Origin: UBA1422 sp041752735
GTDB lineage: Bacteria > Bacillota > Clostridia > Peptostreptococcales > Anaerovoracaceae
Direction: 5' to 3'
NCBI GenBank assembly: GCA_041752735.1
Contig: JBGSVW010000026.1
Coordinates: 1-64,000, forward strand
Length of the DNA stretch: 64,000 nt
Positions 60,796-64,000 of the stretch are shown here, in pieces. Below the pieces are notes generated by a model. It saw only the letters and a list, made by a program, of their open reading frames with translations. It was not told the origin of the DNA and made no database searches. Both the position numbers and the translations under genes were made by a program. Positions within the stretch are counted from its first letter, which is position 1. Every line of letters starts with the position of its first letter.

Positions 60796-63654
60796 TTGGA
60801 AAAGAAAAAAAGTAAGTTTGGTATGAAAGCAATCCTGGTCGTGATATTATTGGCCATTTTGTTGCTTTTCAGTTTAGTAGGTTTTATTACCGATTTCCTT
60901 TGGTTTCAAGAGATTGGATATGTCAGTGTGTTTTTCAAAAAATTAGTGACCCAATTAGAAATCGGAACCCCGACTTTTCTCATTGTGACTTTGGCAACAT
61001 TTGGTTATTTAAAGTTGTTGAAGAGGGGTTACTATAAGCATGTGGAATCCGATGTGGGCACTGAAGTCCGACCGCTGAATCTCATTACTTGGGCTTTATC
61101 TCTGATGATGGGTGCGATTGTAACATATATGGCTGTCACTGCATTGTGGTTCAATGCTCTTCGTTTTGCCAACAGCACAGATTTTGGCATTAAAGATCCA
61201 TTGTTTCATATGGACCTGTCATTCTACACTTTTAAATTGGAATTTATCACCCAGGTCAATGGCATGCTCATTGGCGTTCTGGCCGCATTCTTAATTGTTA
61301 CAATGGTGTATTATGTAACCCTCATTTCCTCCAGACCTCCCAGAGTGTTTGATACTGTCAAGGAAGAAGACACCTTTGATGAAGATCGGTTTGATGGTAG
61401 CCAGTACAGCAGCGGAAAGGGTGGCTTCAAAAGTGAGCAAGCATTTGGGCCTTTCGCACAAATCTTTGAGACGTTTGGCAAATCCTTTGGCAAGAATACC
61501 AGCCAGCCAAAAAAGAAAAAACAATTTGACGATGACAACTTTATAGAACTGATGACCATCGCTTCCAAGCAACTCATTGTGGTTGGCGTCATCTTGTTTC
61601 TGATGCTTGCAGCTCATTTTTATCTTAAGCAGTATAGCCTACTTTTCGGATCGACTGGGGTGGTATATGGTGCCGGATTCACGGATGTTAATATAACCCT
61701 TTGGATGTATCGCATCCTAATGGGCCTGGCAGTGCTTGGCGCGTTGGTATTCATTGCCGGCATTGCGAAAAAAAGATTCAAGATTATTCTCGCTGTTCCG
61801 GCTCTAATGATTTTAGTCGGGTTGATCGGTGGTGGTGCCGGTATGGTCGTTCAGAATTTTATAGTGTCTCCAGATGAAATCAGCAAAGAGAGCCAGTACC
61901 TGGAACGCAATATCGAATACACTCAGTATGCTTATGGCTTGGACCAAGTGGATATTCGGAGTTTCCAAGCCAGCGACAATCTGAGTTCTGAAGACATTAA
62001 GAATAACGAAGCTACCATCTCAAATATCCGAATCAACGACTATCTCCCAGCCGAAAAATTCTACAATCAGACCCAGAGTCTGCGTAAGTATTATAACTTT
62101 AATGATGTGGATGTAGATCGTTATATGATCAATGGAGAATATACTCAGACATTCCTCTCTGCCAGAGAAATTGACGAAACAAAAATTAGCACAACATGGC
62201 TAAATACCCACTTAAAGTATACTCATGGTTATGGGATTACGTTATCTAGGGTAGACAAGGTAACAGCCAGCGGACAACCGGATATGTTGATTGAAAGCAT
62301 CCCACCAGTATCAAAGGTGGAAGAAATCAAAATCACACGACCTGAAATTTATTTTGGGGAACTAACCAATAGCTATGTTGTAGTGAATACAGATGAAGAT
62401 GAATTTGATTACCCGGATGGAGATACCAACAAATATGCTCAGTATGAAGGTGTTGCAGGAATCAAACTTAACCTGTTTAACAAGGCATTGTTTTCGATAC
62501 GGGAGCGAAGCTTGAAACTTCTAGTTTCGTCCAACATTGACAGTGAGTCTAGCATTATTGTTAATCGTAATATAAAGGCCAGAGTCCAGAAAATTATGCC
62601 ATATCTTGAGTATGACAACGATCCCTATGTGGTGGTTGGCGATGGCAAACTATACTGGATCATTGATGCCTATACAACAAGCGACAAGTATCCGTATTCA
62701 GAGCCATACACCGCCGATTCATCGGTGAACTACATCAGAAACTCTGTTAAGGTTGTGGTGGATGCCTACAACGGAAATGTAGACTTCTATATTGTGGATG
62801 AAAATGATCCCATTGCATTGACGTTCCAATCCATCTATCCCAAACTGTTCAAGGGATTATCTGAAATGCCTGAATATCTTAAGTCACACTTGAGATATCC
62901 CAACACCATATTCCAGATACAGGCTGAAATTTACCAGAGGTACCATATGACTAATGTGAATGTATTCTATCAAGATGAAGACCTTTGGCAGATTGCAAAT
63001 GAAATTTATGGAACAGAAGAGCAACTTATGACCCCCAATTATTATATTCTAAGCTTGCCTGGCGAATCCACGGTAGAGTTTGTCAATTCTATTCCGTACA
63101 CACCAAAAGACAAAAAGAATATGACAGGTCTTCTGATGGCTAGAAACGACAAGAACAATTATGGCAAACTGGTACTATTCCAAATGCCCAAGAGTAAAAT
63201 TGTCTATGGACCGATGCAGATTGAAGCACAAATTGACCAGACACCAGAGATTTCCAAAGAGTTTTCTCTGTGGAACTCTTCGGGATCCAGTTATAGCCGA
63301 GGCAACCTGTTTATCATTCCCATAGAAGACTCATTGCTCTATGTGGAGCCTGTTTATCTGGAAGCTACCAACTCTAGCATTCCAGAGGTAAAAAGAGTCA
63401 TTGTAGCATATAACAACAAAATCGCGTATGAGGCAACACTTGCAGAAGCTTTAGATTCTTTGTTTGGCGATGGAACCGGCAATGGAACGGATAATCCTAC
63501 AGATCCGGATGATTCAAATCTAACACAAACCGAGATAATCCAAAAGGCAGTAGATGCCTACGAAAATGCACAGGCTGCTTTGCAAGAAGGCAATTGGTCA
63601 GATTACAGAAAATATTTGGACGAGTTGGAATTATATCTGATGAAGTTATCTTAA
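60796..63654 (+). CDS. UPF0182 (COG1615) large membrane protein
   Basis: 952 residues from a TTG start with AAGGAGAG upstream. Seven membrane helices lie in the first 360 residues (AILVVILLAILLLFSLVGFI, then WALSLMMGAIVTYMAVTALW and later ones), interrupted by a charged cytoplasmic loop at about 195-245. The large extracytoplasmic part has the family motifs YLERNIEYTQYAYGLD, TYTHGYG-like LKYTHGYGITLSRVDKV, PEIYFGELTNSYVVVNTDE and VKVVVDAYNGNVDFYIVDEN. The C-terminus carries a short Asp/Thr/Gly linker and a helix. The family is common in Clostridia and Actinobacteria and has no assigned function. Confidence 0.92.
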   Translation: MEKKKSKFGMKAILVVILLAILLLFSLVGFITDFLWFQEIGYVSVFFKKLVTQLEIGTPTFLIVTLATFGYLKLLKRGYYKHVESDVGTEVRPLNLITWALSLMMGAIVTYMAVTALWFNALRFANSTDFGIKDPLFHMDLSFYTFKLEFITQVNGMLIGVLAAFLIVTMVYYVTLISSRPPRVFDTVKEEDTFDEDRFDGSQYSSGKGGFKSEQAFGPFAQIFETFGKSFGKNTSQPKKKKQFDDDNFIELMTIASKQLIVVGVILFLMLAAHFYLKQYSLLFGSTGVVYGAGFTDVNITLWMYRILMGLAVLGALVFIAGIAKKRFKIILAVPALMILVGLIGGGAGMVVQNFIVSPDEISKESQYLERNIEYTQYAYGLDQVDIRSFQASDNLSSEDIKNNEATISNIRINDYLPAEKFYNQTQSLRKYYNFNDVDVDRYMINGEYTQTFLSAREIDETKISTTWLNTHLKYTHGYGITLSRVDKVTASGQPDMLIESIPPVSKVEEIKITRPEIYFGELTNSYVVVNTDEDEFDYPDGDTNKYAQYEGVAGIKLNLFNKALFSIRERSLKLLVSSNIDSESSIIVNRNIKARVQKIMPYLEYDNDPYVVVGDGKLYWIIDAYTTSDKYPYSEPYTADSSVNYIRNSVKVVVDAYNGNVDFYIVDENDPIALTFQSIYPKLFKGLSEMPEYLKSHLRYPNTIFQIQAEIYQRYHMTNVNVFYQDEDLWQIANEIYGTEEQLMTPNYYILSLPGESTVEFVNSIPYTPKDKKNMTGLLMARNDKNNYGKLVLFQMPKSKIVYGPMQIEAQIDQTPEISKEFSLWNSSGSSYSRGNLFIIPIEDSLLYVEPVYLEATNSSIPEVKRVIVAYNNKIAYEATLAEALDSLFGDGTGNGTDNPTDPDDSNLTQTEIIQKAVDAYENAQAALQEGNWSDYRKYLDELELYLMKLS

Positions 63655-63663
63655 TTTGCGCCG

Positions 63664-63731
63664 TTGACAGTTTTCAGAAAAATATATATAATTAGTGCAT
63701 GTGTGGGATTCTTCATATTTACAATCCCACA
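63664..63731 (+). promoter_or_regulatory. Sigma-A promoter and leader hairpin of the NhaC-type gene
   Basis: TTGACA (63664-63669), a 17-bp spacer and TATAAT (63687-63692) make a consensus promoter. Just after the expected start, TGTGGGATT (63702-63710) pairs perfectly with AATCCCACA (63723-63731). No T-run follows, so the hairpin may stabilise the 5' end of the transcript or bind a regulator. Confidence 0.75.
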
Positions 63732-63769
63732 TCCGTTGATTCATTCTAATATTTTAAGGAGGACCTATT

Positions 63770-64000
63770 ATGGGTAAAAAAATTCCAATGTGGCAAGTCC
63801 TGATCGTAGTATTATTTATGCTCGCAGGCTTGTTCTGGGAAGTCATCGTCGCTGGCGACGGTGAAGGCCACATCGCGCTGATTGCTTCAGGCATCGTTGC
63901 CGCAATCGTCGCAACCGCAAATGGATGGAAGTGGAAGTATCTTGAAAAGGGTATTTTGACTACTATCGACCGTTCCATGCAAGCAGTCTTGATTTTGATG
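63770..64000 (+). CDS. nhaC: NhaC-type Na+/H+ antiporter, N-terminal part
   Basis: 77 residues before the window ends, from an ATG with a perfect AAGGAGG 7 bases upstream. Two hydrophobic helices (WQVLIVVLFMLAGLFWEVIV and IALIASGIVAAIVATANGW) are followed by KYLEKGILTTIDRSMQAVLI, the sequence seen after the second helix of NhaC antiporters. Such proteins exchange Na+ for H+. Its place beside a Na+-type V-ATPase fits a sodium-based energy system. The rest lies outside the window. Confidence 0.8.
   Translation, partial: MGKKIPMWQVLIVVLFMLAGLFWEVIVAGDGEGHIALIASGIVAAIVATANGWKWKYLEKGILTTIDRSMQAVLILM

Noticed and set aside
1..64000. CRISPR array, rRNA genes, intact tRNAs, pylS/pylBCD and tRNA-Pyl
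   Set aside because: I looked for regular spacer repeats, rRNA-like sequence, complete tRNA folds and a CUA-anticodon tRNA in the gene-free stretches and saw none. The pyrrolysine genes must lie outside the window.

Overview
The window looks like chromosomal DNA from a low-GC anaerobic Firmicute of the Clostridia. The signs are strong Shine-Dalgarno starts, frequent TTG/GTG starts, a V-type (Na+) ATP synthase operon, class I c-di-GMP riboswitches in front of pilin-type genes, a tungsten aldehyde oxidoreductase, and methylotrophic methyltransferases that use pyrrolysine. No rRNA, intact tRNA, CRISPR array or complete insertion sequence was seen.

Layout. (1) 0-5 kb is an accessory or defence region: the 5' part of a type I restriction specificity gene on the minus strand, an unrecognised gene paired with a DUF262/DUF1524 (GmrSD-like) nuclease, and two small zinc-ribbon proteins. 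(2) 5-9.9 kb is a group of short stress-type genes: CsbD, hemerythrin, a YggT-like protein, three very small membrane proteins, a membrane-anchored DUF3494 protein, Fe/Mn superoxide dismutase, DUF1508 and DUF5661. (3) 9.9-14 kb is mobile-element wreckage: a 44-nt 3' fragment of tRNA-Glu, an AAA/DUF4143 ATPase, and the N-terminal stub of an element-type sigma-like protein joined to the C-terminal part of a serine recombinase. (4) 14-31.8 kb is the metabolic core. Two transcription units carry three methylamine methyltransferase genes, each interrupted in frame by one UAG codon at the family's pyrrolysine position: a dimethylamine-type mtbB with its corrinoid protein, and a second corrinoid protein-mtbB-mttB-permease unit. 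A PucR regulator, Fe-alcohol dehydrogenase, NCS1 permease with a one-helix partner, a PEBP protein and an aldehyde:ferredoxin oxidoreductase surround the first unit. A PAS-AAA+-Fis sigma-54 activator precedes the second, which has a near-consensus -24/-12 promoter. (5) 32-36 kb has three QueG-like Fe-S proteins and a MarR regulator. (6) 36-46 kb is a patchwork of small membrane proteins, an XRE regulator with a lipoprotein, a truncated integrase, a second AAA/DUF4143 ATPase, a bL25/Ctc protein, gene fragments and several families of short intergenic repeats. (7) 46.2-48.5 kb has a TadE/G-like protein and a Flp-type pilin, each behind the same promoter plus c-di-GMP-I riboswitch module. (8) 48.6-51 kb pairs a beta-keto acid cleavage enzyme with a non-pyrrolysine MttB homologue. 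(9) 51-60.4 kb is the complete V-ATPase operon H-I-K-K-E-C-F-A-B-D with two K genes. (10) 60.8-64 kb has a large UPF0182 membrane protein and the start of an NhaC-type Na+/H+ antiporter.

How it fits together. The methyltransferases should move methyl groups from tri- and dimethylamine (or compounds carrying those groups) to the corrinoid proteins, feeding one-carbon metabolism. The permeases would import substrate, and the ADH/AOR pair would handle an aldehyde or alcohol by-product. The rotary ATPase and NhaC point to a sodium-based energy economy. The genes for pyrrolysine synthesis and charging, the corrinoid reactivase (RamA) and the second methyltransferase step are not in this window and must lie elsewhere if the system works.
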